DNA of 64,000 nucleotides from Bacillus swezeyi (GTDB taxonomy: Bacteria > Bacillota > Bacilli > Bacillales > Bacillaceae), in the NCBI RefSeq assembly GCF_001969815.1, contig NZ_MRBK01000004.1, positions 124,001-188,000 of the forward strand, given 5' to 3'. Positions 22,372-31,478 of the stretch are shown one piece after another. How positions within the stretch are numbered: position 1 is the stretch's first letter; each line of letters starts with the position of its first letter. Under the pieces are notes generated by a model, which was not told where the DNA came from, did not search any database, and saw only the letters and a list, made by a program, of their open reading frames with translations. A program made the translations under genes and the position numbers.

Positions 22372-22905
22372 TTAATCTTCGTCTTCCTCAGCTTTAAAAT
22401 TTTCTTCTTCTTCTTCTTCTTCTTCGTCATCCAAGATCTCGTCTTCAAGATCTTCTAGCTCATCATCGTCCGCTTCATCGATATCATCGAATTCATCGGC
22501 GTCAAGGGCAATATCTTCTTCAACATCATCAAGGAGAATATCATCCTCATCAACTTCTTCGAATTCATCAAGATCAAGGTCTTCTTCAACAACTTTTTTC
22601 GCTTTTTTCTTTTTCGCTTTTACGGTCGGCTGTGTTTCTTCATCAAGCTGATCATACGGATACCAGCTGCGAAGACCCCACGTTTGGTCTGACAGCGCCA
22701 AAAAGCGGCCGTCAATATTCAAATCTGTGTAGAACTGGGCTAACCGGTCTTCCAGCTCTTTTTTCCCCACTCCAAGCAGTGAAGCCACTTGATCTGTAAG
22801 CTCCTGGAAGGTAATTGATTTCTTTTTGTCTAAGAAAATTTCGTATGCGATTTCAACTAAAGCCATTTCCTTTAGCTGTTCCTCTGAGTATTGTTTCAAA
22901 CTCAT
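22372..22905 (-). CDS. rpoE: RNA polymerase delta subunit
   Basis: Delta subunit of RNA polymerase, which limits non-specific binding and speeds recycling. 177 residues: a folded N-terminal HARE-type domain (about 1-90, DLNIDGRFLALSDQTWGLRSWYP), a lysine stretch KAKKKKAKK near 98, then a highly acidic disordered tail. The tail includes eight consecutive Glu coded by a (GAA)8 run. The ATG at 22905 is preceded by GAAAGGGAG. Confidence 0.95.
   Translation of the reverse strand: MSLKQYSEEQLKEMALVEIAYEIFLDKKKSITFQELTDQVASLLGVGKKELEDRLAQFYTDLNIDGRFLALSDQTWGLRSWYPYDQLDEETQPTVKAKKKKAKKVVEEDLDLDEFEEVDEDDILLDDVEEDIALDADEFDDIDEADDDELEDLEDEILDDEEEEEEEENFKAEEDED
22402..22425. repeat. (TTC)8 / (GAA)8 trinucleotide run in rpoE
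   Basis: Eight perfect tandem TTC on the plus strand, coding eight Glu in the RpoE tail. Slippage would change tail length by whole residues without a frameshift. Confidence 0.9.
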
Positions 22906-23159
22906 CGCCGGACACTCCCTTTCTATCTTCATGTATGTATCTACTATCTTTGTCATAGAAAATAAGCATGTAATTTCTGTCTTTACGACAAACCATACCT
23001 CTCATTATAAACAAAAGAAATCACTTTATGCCACCATTATTCCCGTTCATTCAATAATTTTTACCACATGGGCGGGAAAAAAACAAGCGGTCAAGCTGAA
23101 GCTTTGAAGAGGCGTGAAAAGAAGCCTGTTTTGGGAGCCCGGAGATTTGATTAGGAGGC

Positions 23160-23187
23160 AGATGCCGGCAGCATGTCCGCCGGCATA
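23160..23187. other. Hairpin downstream of acdA without T-run
   Basis: An 8-bp perfect stem ATGCCGGC / GCCGGCAT with 9-nt loop, 17 bp after the acdA stop. No T-tract follows on either strand, so intrinsic termination is doubtful; it could stabilise the 3' end of the beta-oxidation transcript. Confidence 0.4.
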
Positions 23188-23203
23188 TCGCAAAGCTGCG
23201 CAG

Positions 23204-24346
23204 TCATGATTGCATCACCATTCTGGAAATCACGATTCTCTGAATTTCTTGTGTTCCTTCGTAAATCTGGGTGATTTTCGCATCCCGCATATAACGTTCG
23301 ACCGGGTAGTCCTTTGTGTAGCCGTAACCGCCAAAGATCTGCACGGCCTCTGTCGTCACCTTCATCGCCGCATCTCCGGCATAAAGCTTTGACATGGCGG
23401 ATGCTTTCCCGTAAGGCAGGCCTTCTGATTCCAGCCAGGCCGCCTGATAGGTTAAAAGCCTTGATGCTTCAATCGCCGTCGCCATATCCGCCAGCTTAAA
23501 ACTGATGCCCTGCTGTTCGGCGATCGGCCTACCGAATTGTTTTCGTTCCTTCGCATACGCTGTTGCGGCCTCAAACGCGCCTTGGGCTATGCCGACGGCT
23601 TGGGCCGCGATTCCGTTTCTGCCTCCATCAAGCGTCATCATCGCAATTTTAAAGCCTTCCCCTTCTTCACCGAGCCGGTTTTTCAAGGGCACGCGGCAGT
23701 CCTCAAATATAATTTCCGTTGTCGGGGATGAACGAATCCCCAGTTTTTTTTCTTTTTTACCGACGGAAAAGCCCGCAAAATCCTTTTCAACGATAAATGC
23801 AGTTGTTCCTTTATGTTTTTTATCCGGTTCAAGCGCGGCAAACACAATATAGTAATCGGCGATTCCTCCGTTGGTAATGAAAATCTTCGTTCCATTTAAA
23901 ATGTATTCATTACCGTTTTTGACGGCGGTCGTTTTCATCCCGCCGGCATCAGATCCTGACCCCGGCTCCGTCAACCCGTACGCACCGATTTTTTCGCCCC
24001 GCGCCATCGGCTTTAAGTATTCTTGCTTTTGCTCTTCTGTCCCAAAAGTATAAACCGGCCAGCAGGCAAGCGACGTATGTGCCGACAAAGTGACACCTGT
24101 AGAGGCGCAGACTTTGGAAAGCTCCTCTACCGCAACCACGTATGTCAAATAATCGCTGCCGATCCCCCCGTATTCCTCAGGCCACGGAATGCCCGTCAGC
24201 CCTAACTCCGCCATCTTTGTAAACAGATCTCTGTCAAACCTTTCTTCCTCATCCCGCTCCTTCGCTGTCGGCTCCACCTCATGTTTTGCAAAGTCACGCA
24301 CCATTTTCTGAATCATTTGATGTTCTTCAGACAGTGTAAAGATCAT
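23204..24346 (-). CDS. acdA: Acyl-CoA dehydrogenase AcdA
   Basis: FAD enzyme that introduces the 2,3 double bond into acyl-CoA. 380 residues with [19 protein letters not shown] (FAD and substrate), FITNGG, and the C-terminal [30 protein letters not shown] block; the glutamate in YEGT is the expected catalytic base. It is the last gene of the fadF operon, upstream of rpoE as in B. subtilis. A second, related dehydrogenase lies 24 bp upstream. Confidence 0.93.
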   Translation of the reverse strand: MIFTLSEEHQMIQKMVRDFAKHEVEPTAKERDEEERFDRDLFTKMAELGLTGIPWPEEYGGIGSDYLTYVVAVEELSKVCASTGVTLSAHTSLACWPVYTFGTEEQKQEYLKPMARGEKIGAYGLTEPGSGSDAGGMKTTAVKNGNEYILNGTKIFITNGGIADYYIVFAALEPDKKHKGTTAFIVEKDFAGFSVGKKEKKLGIRSSPTTEIIFEDCRVPLKNRLGEEGEGFKIAMMTLDGGRNGIAAQAVGIAQGAFEAATAYAKERKQFGRPIAEQQGISFKLADMATAIEASRLLTYQAAWLESEGLPYGKASAMSKLYAGDAAMKVTTEAVQIFGGYGYTKDYPVERYMRDAKITQIYEGTQEIQRIVISRMVMQS

Positions 24347-24370
24347 ATTTCTCTCCCCCCTCTGGCAACC

Positions 24371-25501
24371 TTATAAATGCTTGCTGATGACAATCCGCTG
24401 AATCTCGCTTGTGCCTTCATAGATTTCGGATACTTTCGCATCTCTGAAATACCGTTCAACGCCGAAATCTCTCGTATAGCCGAAGTCGCCGAGCAGCTGA
24501 ACCGCCTCATCTGCGACATACATCGCCGTTTCTGATGCAAACAGTTTGGCCATTGATGCCGCCTGCCTGGTTTTCAATCCTTGTTCTTTCAATGAAGCGG
24601 CCCGATAAACGAGAAGTTTGGCCGCCTCTGTTCTGGTTGCCATGTCAGCCAGCTTAAAGGCCATTCCCTGCCGGTTTTTATTCAGTTCTCCGTCCGGATA
24701 TCGCTTTTTTAAAAAGGCAACAGCCTCAGAAAGCGCTCCTTCTGCTATTCCAAGCGCCTGCGCGGCGATGCCGATCCTGCCTGTATCCAGATTTGCCAAG
24801 GCCATTTTAAATCCTTTGCCTTCCTCTCCCAAAAGCTGCCGCGAAGGAATGACAGCGTTATCAAAATTCAAAGTGACGGTTTGCGACCCATGCAGCCCCA
24901 TTTTTTCCTCATTTTTTCCGAGGCGAAAGCCTGGTGTGTCTTTTTCAACGATAAATGCCGAAATGCCCCTTGTTTTCGCCCCGGGATCTGTTAAGGCAAA
25001 TACGAGGTAAATATCTGCCGCTCCGCCGTTTGTGACAAAAACCTTGGTTCCGTTTAAAACGTAGGCATCCCCGCGTTTTTCCGCCCTTGTTTTTAAGTTC
25101 CCGGCATCGGAGCCGGCACCTGGCTCCGTTAAACAAAAAGCCCCCAGATATTGACCCGATGCGAGCTTTTTAACGTATTGCTGTTTTTGCTGTTCAGTTC
25201 CGTATAAAAGAATGGGCATCGTGACAATTGATGTGTGTACCGATAAAATCGCACCCACAACGGCGCTTTCTTTTGACAGTTCATGTATCGTCATAATGTA
25301 CGAAATAAAGTCCAGACCCGCCCCATTGTATTTCTCCGGAATCGGAAGCCCCATCCAGCCGCGTTCTGCCATTTCCCTTAAAATAGCTGTCGGAAAACGG
25401 CCTTTTTCCATTTCCAGTACAAAGGGAGCAACCTCCTGTTTGGCAAATTGCCTGACCAGCTTTTGCATGCGGCATTGTTCTTCTGTCAAATGAAGGTTCA
25501 A
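24371..25501 (-). CDS. Acyl-CoA dehydrogenase (MmgC/Bcd-like)
   Basis: A 376-residue paralogue of acdA in the same operon, with GAFCLTEPGAGSDAGNLKT, FVTNGGAADIYLVFA and the QLLGDFGYTRDFGVERYFRDAKVSEIYEGTSE block including the YEGT glutamate. It is probably a short-chain (butyryl-CoA type) enzyme judging from partner genes; chain-length preference cannot be read from the sequence. It starts 17 bp after the hydroxyacyl-CoA dehydrogenase stop. This gene is not in this place in B. subtilis 168. Confidence 0.9.
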   Translation of the reverse strand: MNLHLTEEQCRMQKLVRQFAKQEVAPFVLEMEKGRFPTAILREMAERGWMGLPIPEKYNGAGLDFISYIMTIHELSKESAVVGAILSVHTSIVTMPILLYGTEQQKQQYVKKLASGQYLGAFCLTEPGAGSDAGNLKTRAEKRGDAYVLNGTKVFVTNGGAADIYLVFALTDPGAKTRGISAFIVEKDTPGFRLGKNEEKMGLHGSQTVTLNFDNAVIPSRQLLGEEGKGFKMALANLDTGRIGIAAQALGIAEGALSEAVAFLKKRYPDGELNKNRQGMAFKLADMATRTEAAKLLVYRAASLKEQGLKTRQAASMAKLFASETAMYVADEAVQLLGDFGYTRDFGVERYFRDAKVSEIYEGTSEIQRIVISKHL

Positions 25502-25518
25502 TTTGAGGTCCCTCCTTC

Positions 25519-26376
25519 TCAGGTTGCTTCGTACGTATAAAACCCTTTGCCCGTTTTCTTTCCAAGCCGCCCCGCGCTGACATATTGTTTAAGGAGCGGA
25601 CACGGTCTGTATTTATCATCTCCAAAGCCTTTATGCAGCGTCTCCATAATATACAGGCACGTATCAAGGCCTATCAGATCGGCAAGGGCGAGCGGACCCA
25701 TCGGATGATTCATTCCGAGCTTCATAATCCCGTCAATGCTTTCTTTTTCAGCGATTCCTTCGTAAAGCGCAAAAACCGCTTCATTAATCATCGGCATTAA
25801 AATTCGGTTGGAGATAAACCCCGGAAAATCATGTACTTCTATAGGAACTTTATTCAGCTTCTCCGCCGCCGCGACGACGGTTTCATAAGTCTGATCGCTC
25901 GTCTCCAAGCCTCTGATCACTTCGACCAGCTCCATGACAGGCACCGGATTCATAAAATGCATGCCAATGACGTTCTGCGGTTTATTCGTAACAGACGCGA
26001 GCTCTGTTATCGACAAGGATGATGTATTGGACGCCAATATAGCTGAATGTCCGGTTATGTCGTCCAAACGCTTGAAAATCTCTTTTTTGATGTCCATTTG
26101 CTCCACGGCGGCTTCTATGATGAGAAAGGCTTCCCCTGCATCTTCAAGTGATGCCGAGGGAGACAATCGCTGATAAATTTGCTTAACATCTTGATGCGGC
26201 ATTTTCCCCTTTTCCGCCTGTTTGACAAGCTGGTCGGAAACTCGCTTCATTCCTTTTTGAATTTGCTCCGCTGATACATCATGCATGTAAACATTGTAGC
26301 CGGCCTGCGCGCAGACCTGGGCGATTCCCGATCCCATCTGGCCTGTGCCGATGACCATGACCGTGTCGTTTCTCAT
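25519..26376 (-). CDS. 3-hydroxybutyryl-CoA dehydrogenase (MmgB/Hbd-like)
   Basis: Oxidises 3-hydroxyacyl-CoA to 3-ketoacyl-CoA with NAD. 285 residues: NAD fold GTGQMGSGIAQ at about 8-18, ASNTSSLSITELAS, catalytic His in IGMHFMNPVPVM and the GFISNRILMPMINEA hinge, then the C-terminal helical domain ending GKKTGKGFYTYE. The ATG at 26376 follows AAAAGGGGG. It lies 14 bp after the thiolase stop. Confidence 0.93.
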   Translation of the reverse strand: MRNDTVMVIGTGQMGSGIAQVCAQAGYNVYMHDVSAEQIQKGMKRVSDQLVKQAEKGKMPHQDVKQIYQRLSPSASLEDAGEAFLIIEAAVEQMDIKKEIFKRLDDITGHSAILASNTSSLSITELASVTNKPQNVIGMHFMNPVPVMELVEVIRGLETSDQTYETVVAAAEKLNKVPIEVHDFPGFISNRILMPMINEAVFALYEGIAEKESIDGIMKLGMNHPMGPLALADLIGLDTCLYIMETLHKGFGDDKYRPCPLLKQYVSAGRLGKKTGKGFYTYEAT

Positions 26377-26390
26377 GGTAATACCCCCTT

Positions 26391-27569
26391 TTAAACTTCT
26401 ATCATAACGGCATCTCCCTGGCCGCCTCCGCTGCAAATGGCTGCGATACCTGTTCCGCCGCCGCGCCGTTTTAATTCGTACATGAGCGTTAGAATGATTC
26501 TTGCTCCGCTGGCGCCGATCGGATGTCCGAGCGCAATGGCGCCTCCATTGACATTGACTTTTTCCATATCAAGACGCGCAATCTTCCCGCTTGCCAAAGC
26601 AACCGCGGCAAAGGCTTCATTGATTTCAAACAGGCTGATGTCAGAAAGCTGCGCCCCCGTTTTTTTCAACAGCTCCTGAATGACCAGCCCTGGCGTTTTC
26701 GGGAAGTCTTTCGCTTCAACGGCAATCGATGTATGAGCCGTTATGACGGCGACGGGCTTCAAATTCAGGGCTTTTGCTTTTTCTTCGCTCATGAGGATGA
26801 ATGAACATGCCCCATCATTCACACCCGGCGCATTTCCCGCTGTTATAGTGCCGTTTTTGTCAAAGGCGGGTGAAAGTGTTGAGAGCCGTTCGATTGATGT
26901 ATCACTGCGCGGTGATTCATCTTGTTCAACAGTCAGTTCGCTGCCCCGCTTTTGCGGAATCTTGACCGGAACAATCTCTTCTCCAAGCGCTCCTGAAGCG
27001 GATGCCCGAACAGCCCGCATATGGCTAGACAGCGCCCACCGATCCTGTTCTTCTCTCGAAATGTCTAACTCTTTTGCCGCGGCATTTCCGTACGAACCCA
27101 TATGCACGCCCGTAAATGAGCATGTCAGACCGTCGGCGATCATCAAGTCCTGAACCGCGCCATCTCCCATCCGAAACCCCCATCTCGCTTTTGGCAGCAC
27201 ATAAGGAGCGTTTGACATCGATTCCATTCCGCCTGCGGCTATCATTTCCGCGTCACCTGCACGGATGATTTGATCAGCCATTGTTACACTTCTTAAACCG
27301 GATGCGCATACTTTATTGATCGTCTCCGTCTTGACATCCCACGGAAGCCCCGCATACCGCGCCGCCTGTCTTGACGGCAGCTGTCCCTGGCCTCCTTGCA
27401 GAACAGAGCCCATGATGACTTCATCGATATCCTCTGGTCTGACTCCAGACCGTTTTAACGCTTCTTTGATGGCGATGCCTCCGAGTTCGGCCGCCGTTTT
27501 TGACTGAAGCGCACCTCCCAGCTTTCCGAAAGGTGTTCGCGCCCCGTCGATAATGACTGTTCTGACCAT
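26391..27569 (-). CDS. Acetyl-CoA C-acetyltransferase (thiolase)
   Basis: Cleaves 3-ketoacyl-CoA or condenses two acetyl-CoA. 392 residues. Nucleophile C88 in NKVCASGLRSV, histidine in GGAIALGHPIGASGARI and second cysteine in CSGGGQGDA are all present. The ATG at 27569 is used (GGGGAGAGGATG upstream); 21 codons of open frame before it are dropped. MmgA/ThlA type. Downstream of fadF across a 94-bp gap holding a strong hairpin. Confidence 0.93.
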   Translation of the reverse strand: MVRTVIIDGARTPFGKLGGALQSKTAAELGGIAIKEALKRSGVRPEDIDEVIMGSVLQGGQGQLPSRQAARYAGLPWDVKTETINKVCASGLRSVTMADQIIRAGDAEMIAAGGMESMSNAPYVLPKARWGFRMGDGAVQDLMIADGLTCSFTGVHMGSYGNAAAKELDISREEQDRWALSSHMRAVRASASGALGEEIVPVKIPQKRGSELTVEQDESPRSDTSIERLSTLSPAFDKNGTITAGNAPGVNDGACSFILMSEEKAKALNLKPVAVITAHTSIAVEAKDFPKTPGLVIQELLKKTGAQLSDISLFEINEAFAAVALASGKIARLDMEKVNVNGGAIALGHPIGASGARIILTLMYELKRRGGGTGIAAICSGGGQGDAVMIEV

Positions 27570-27589
27570 GACATCCTCTCCCCGCTTCT

Positions 27590-27651
27590 GTTTTGAATAT
27601 TTACGATAAAAGAAGGCGGAGATACAGCTCACACCTTCTTTTATTCAAAAC
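27590..27651 (-). other. Long interrupted hairpin between fadF and thiolase
   Basis: An 11-bp perfect stem ATAAAAGAAGG / CCTTCTTTTAT (27606-27616 with 27634-27644) is extended by outer arms GTTTTGAAT / ATTCAAAAC (27590-27598 with 27643-27651) that overlap by two bases and leave a 7-nt bulge. The RNA after it lacks a T-run. Could be a processing or stabilising element that sets unequal expression of fadF and the genes below. Confidence 0.55.
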
Positions 27652-27663
27652 CTGAAAAACTGC

Positions 27664-29778
27664 CTAGGAAGCATTTTCTTTCTCTTCTGAACCAAATACA
27701 GCGCGTTCAAGCAGCTCTGCAACATCATATGTGCCGACCTGATCTTCCAGTTCTTTTGCTTTCGTTCCGTCTCCAAGCATTGTAAGGCAATACGGGCATC
27801 CCGAACTGATGACTGAAGGGGAAGTGCTGAGCGCCTGTTCTGTTCTTGCAACATTGATTCTCGCACCTGTTTCCTCCTCCATCCACATTAGACCGCCGCC
27901 GGCTCCGCAGCACATCCCATTTTCACGGCTGCGCTCCATTTCTACTAAGCGGATGCCAGATATCGAACGAAGAATATCACGCGGCGGATCATAGACCTCG
28001 TTGTAGCGGCCCAAATAGCATGAATCATGAAAGGTCACGGTTTCATCAACCGGAAACCCCGGTTTGAGCTTTCCTTCCTTAATGAGCCCGGCGAGAATTT
28101 CTGTATGATGATAAACATCCGCTTTCAGACCAAAATCAGAATATTCATTTTTAAAAATATTGTATGCATGAGGATCGATCGTTACAATTTTTTGAATATT
28201 GTTTTTCTCAAATTCTTCAATATTTTTAGCGGCGAGCTCCTGAAATAAAAATTCATTGCCAAGCCGTCTTGGCGTATCACCGGAATTTTTTTCTTTATTG
28301 CCTAAAATCGCAAAGGAAACACCTGCTTGATTGAGAAGGCGCGCGAAAGCCATCGCGATCTTTTGGCTTCTTCGGTCGTATGACCCCATCGACCCGACCC
28401 AAAACAAGTATTCAAATGTCTCGCCCTTTTTCTTTAGCTCCTTGACCGTCGGCACATTGACGTCTTCCCTGATGTCGCGCCAGTTTTCACGCTCTTTTCT
28501 GTTTAATCCCCAAGGGTTTCCTTGCCTTTCAATACTTGTCATGGCGCGCTGGGCATCGGTATCCATTTTCCCTTCCGTAAGCACGAGATAGCGGCGGAGA
28601 TCGATGATCTTATCAACATGTTCATTCATAACCGGACACTGATCTTCACAATTCCGGCAGGTTGTGCATGCCCAAATTTCTTCTTCTGTGATAATGTCGC
28701 CGATCAAGCTTGGATTGTAAAGTTCTGATGCAGCTGCTTCCCGCGATCCTTCACCACCGGCAGCCATGGCAAGCTGGTTGCCCTTTGTATGCTGGAAAAA
28801 CGCCGCAGGAACCCAAGGGGTGTTCGAAGTCACGGCGGCACCCTTCTCTGTCAAATGGTCTCTGAGCCTTAAAATCAGATCCATTGGCGAGAGCATCTTC
28901 CCAGTGCCTGTCGCCGGGCACATATTAGTGCAGCGGCCGCATTCCACACATGCGTAAAGGTCGATCAGCTGAGACTGCCTGAATTCCTCAATTCGCCCGA
29001 CTCCAAATGTCTCTTTTGATTCATCTTCAAAATCAATCTTTTCGAGTTTGCCCGGATTTGTCAGACGGCTGAGAAACACGTTTGCCGGTCCGGCAATCAA
29101 GTGAGCATGTTTGGACTGCGGAACATAAACTAAAAATGTCAGCAAAATCAAAAGGTGGGCCCACCATGCGGCATAAAACACGACTGCGGCAGGGGTTTCT
29201 CCCATAAAGCCGAAAACAAATGCGATCACAGAGGCCATCGGTTCGCGCCATGATAATTCATGATGCTGCCATACAATATTCATGCCGTTTCCTAAAAGAA
29301 CGGTGAGCATCAGCCCGCCGATCAATAGAAGGACAAGTCCTGATTTAAAGCCTCGTTTCAGTCTGACCAGTTTTTCTATATAACGCCTGTGAAAAGCCCA
29401 GACCACCGCTATCAGAATCAGCAGGGTTACGATTTCCTGAAAGAACGTAAACACCGGATACACCGGCCCAAGAGGCAGTCCCCCGTCCGGCACCATGCCT
29501 TTGATAATAAAATCGAGCGCCCCAAACTGAACAAGAATAAAACCATAGAAAAACATCACATGAATGATTCCGCTCTTTTTATCTTTGAGCAGTTTCTTTT
29601 GGCCGAACACGTTCTCCCATATCCTTTGCAGGCGTTCTTTTATCCGCTTATCAAAATCCTCTTTTTGCCCGAGCCTAATGTAACTGATTCTCGTTCTGAT
29701 CAGATAGACGAACAGGTAAACGGCGTAAGCGGTTACACCTAAAAATGCAATGAAATTCAACCACAGCAAGTCATTCAA
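27664..29778 (-). CDS. fadF: Membrane iron-sulfur oxidoreductase FadF (YwjF)
   Basis: A 704-residue protein thought to carry electrons from electron-transfer flavoprotein to the respiratory chain during beta-oxidation. About six N-terminal membrane helices (1-250) of the NarI-like type are followed by two 4Fe-4S motifs (CVECGRCTNMCPATG, CTTCRNCEDQCPVMN) and two CCG-type cysteine-rich blocks (DSCYLGRYNEVYDPPR and MCCGAGGGLMW). It is the first gene of the operon behind a FadR site. Confidence 0.92.
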   Translation of the reverse strand: MNDLLWLNFIAFLGVTAYAVYLFVYLIRTRISYIRLGQKEDFDKRIKERLQRIWENVFGQKKLLKDKKSGIIHVMFFYGFILVQFGALDFIIKGMVPDGGLPLGPVYPVFTFFQEIVTLLILIAVVWAFHRRYIEKLVRLKRGFKSGLVLLLIGGLMLTVLLGNGMNIVWQHHELSWREPMASVIAFVFGFMGETPAAVVFYAAWWAHLLILLTFLVYVPQSKHAHLIAGPANVFLSRLTNPGKLEKIDFEDESKETFGVGRIEEFRQSQLIDLYACVECGRCTNMCPATGTGKMLSPMDLILRLRDHLTEKGAAVTSNTPWVPAAFFQHTKGNQLAMAAGGEGSREAAASELYNPSLIGDIITEEEIWACTTCRNCEDQCPVMNEHVDKIIDLRRYLVLTEGKMDTDAQRAMTSIERQGNPWGLNRKERENWRDIREDVNVPTVKELKKKGETFEYLFWVGSMGSYDRRSQKIAMAFARLLNQAGVSFAILGNKEKNSGDTPRRLGNEFLFQELAAKNIEEFEKNNIQKIVTIDPHAYNIFKNEYSDFGLKADVYHHTEILAGLIKEGKLKPGFPVDETVTFHDSCYLGRYNEVYDPPRDILRSISGIRLVEMERSRENGMCCGAGGGLMWMEEETGARINVARTEQALSTSPSVISSGCPYCLTMLGDGTKAKELEDQVGTYDVAELLERAVFGSEEKENAS

Positions 29779-29829
29779 CAGCTGCTCCCCCTTTCATTTC
29801 CCAACCTGGTATCCCTCGTACTACCTTTA

Positions 29830-29859
29830 TCTTAAATAATGAATGAGTATTCAGTCAAT
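29830..29859 (-). promoter_or_regulatory. fadF operon promoter with FadR operator
   Basis: Minus strand TTGACT (29854-29859), 18-bp spacer, TAAGAT (29830-29835). Overlapping it, + strand 29841-29858 reads TGAATGAGTATTCAGTCA, 17 of 18 to the B. subtilis FadR consensus TGAATGANTANTCATTCA. FadR is a TetR-type repressor released by long-chain acyl-CoA. The position over the -35 and spacer fits repression. Confidence 0.8.
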
Positions 29860-29917
29860 GTTTTTTCATAAATGCCGGCAATTATGGGGACACTATTTTT
29901 TTACATGCTAAAAGGGA

Positions 29918-30950
29918 GTGTCTTCATTGATGACGCTTACGATCATGCTGTTTATGCTCACTCTGCTGCTGGCGCTCGATTTTCATTTCGACCGCAAAGC
30001 TTTTCAGCAAATTTCCCTTGGAAAACGAAGCGACATTGAACTGATTCACAATGGAGAGGACTTGTGCGAGCAGCTGATGAATGATATTCGGCAAACCGAT
30101 CATTGGTCCATGTCATGTTTTATATTATGAAACATGATGCAATCAGCCTTGAATTTCTATATCTGCTAAAGGACAAAGCTGAAGCGGGCATTCCCGTTTA
30201 TTTGCTGATCGACCGGATCCGCGCATGAAAGTGAAGCGGAAAACATTGCGCGGCCTTGAAGAAAGCGGGGTGCAAGTCCATTTTAAAAATTGGGCGGCTT
30301 TTAATATCGCAAAAGAATACAGAGTTCGGACCGTGGAAAGACTACCATTTACGGGTGAAGGTGTCACCGATTTGCAGCACATTTTTTTAACGGACTCAAA
30401 GAGAGGAGCACTTTTGGCAAAAACTGAAAAGCGACGTGTTCCCTCCATTGCCTAAAGGGGCCGTCGCATGCATGCGATCAGAGGATTTACGCTTGAGATA
30501 ACATACATTTCGTTTATTGAAGAGGCGAAGGAAAGAATCATGATTTGCACGCCATACTACATTACGAGCCCTGCTTTGCAGGAGTCCGTTCTCTCAGCCT
30601 GAATATGGGGCGTGATCATTTCGATTCTGGCCCCGCTTGTCAAAGAAGCTGCCAATACGTACTTTCGTGCACTTTTAGAAATGGATGTTTTATTTACCGG
30701 TTTTACACCATGCGAAAGCATTGATCGTTGATGACCGGCATGTGATGATCTGGACATCAAACTTTGATAAGCGAAGCTTGTTCTCAATGATGAAGTAAAT
30801 GTGATCATTCATGATAAGGATTGGTCGAAACAATTCTTTGAGGAAAGGATTGAACATGCTCAGCTTCTGACAAAGGAGCGGTATGCAAAGCGGCCGGTGA
30901 TGCAGCGGCCTGTAGAATGGCTGGCAAAATCCATTGCATACTTTTTATGA
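29918..30950 (+). pseudogene. ywjE: Decayed minor cardiolipin synthase (clsB/ywjE)
   Basis: Fragments in several frames align in order to B. subtilis YwjE: an N-terminal membrane helix and SDIELIHNGEDL, then ISLEFLYLLKDKAEAG, VYLLIDRIRA stop, FNIAKEYR, PWKDYHLR, MRSEDLRL, an intact second HKD motif read as HAKALIVDD and SNFDKRSLF, and a C-terminus ending PVEWLAKSIAYFL at 30947. The first HKD motif is gone with an internal deletion near 30290, and there are several frameshifts and in-frame stops. It cannot make an active phospholipase D-type enzyme. Located upstream of and divergent from fadF, as the intact gene is in B. subtilis. Confidence 0.85.
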
Positions 30951-30968
30951 AATCACCGCCGAAAACAT

Positions 30969-30994
30969 GTTTACCCTGTCTGTCTTGCGGGTAA
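30969..30994 (+). promoter_or_regulatory. SigB-type promoter of the HPr-like gene
   Basis: GTTTAC, a 14-bp spacer and GGGTAA match the SigB consensus GTTTAA-N12/15-GGGWAW. It ends 42 bp ahead of the ATG at 31037 and begins just after the clsB remnant. Confidence 0.7.
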
Positions 30995-31036
30995 CAATTC
31001 ACCAAAGTGAAAACTACATACGGAGGGGGATGCACG

Positions 31037-31303
31037 ATGAATCAAGCAGAATCCATCAAACTGCGCACTCAGTCAATAACCTTGAAAAACCTGATCGAGC
31101 TTTACCGCCTTTGCCGATCAGCCAGACATCATCTTTATATATGTTCCAAAAAAACGGTGTGTAAAATTAAAGATCTAATCGAGCTGGAAATGTTCAGAAT
31201 GGCCAATCGGGAGAAGGAATGCCTGATTGTCATTGAGGGGAGAGAAGCGCAGGCTCTGATACAAAAGGCGAAGTGCATTCTTTCTGAAACTCAAATGCAA
31301 TAA
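31037..31303 (+). CDS. Small HPr-like general stress protein (possibly YwjC)
   Basis: An 88-residue cytoplasmic protein. Its second half (VCKIKDLIELEMFRMANREKEC then LIVIEGREAQALIQKAKCIL) has the spacing of the HPr fold, where a serine-loop helix is followed by an E/D-rich strand and the last helix. No histidine aligns with HPr His15, so it is not a standard PTS carrier. GGAGGGGG lies 7 bp before the ATG. The SigB-type promoter implies induction by general stress. Position after clsB suggests ywjC, but I could not check that identity. Confidence 0.6.
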   Translation: MNQAESIKLRTQSITLKNLIELYRLCRSARHHLYICSKKTVCKIKDLIELEMFRMANREKECLIVIEGREAQALIQKAKCILSETQMQ

Positions 31304-31332
31304 GGAAGGGCGGCGAAAACCCTTCCTTTTGT
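31302..31332 (+). terminator. Terminator after the HPr-like gene
   Basis: A 9-bp stem AAGGAAGGG / CCCTTCCTT with T-run, overlapping the stop codon region. Confidence 0.85.
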
Positions 31333-31444
31333 GTGCTGGAATATGAATCAGCGAACGGCCTATTAAAGTCCATAACTTTTTTCTGCGGCGCCCATATCCA
31401 GGCACCGCCTCCTTTATCACACTGCAGCTACTTTACCATAGAAG

Positions 31445-31478
31445 AAAGCAAAATCCCCCATCCAATGGATGAGGGATC
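31445..31478 (-). terminator. Terminator after argS
   Basis: A near-perfect stem ATCCCTCATCC / GGATGGGGGAT with short loop, followed by TTTGCTTTC on the minus strand, shortly after the argS stop. Confidence 0.8.
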
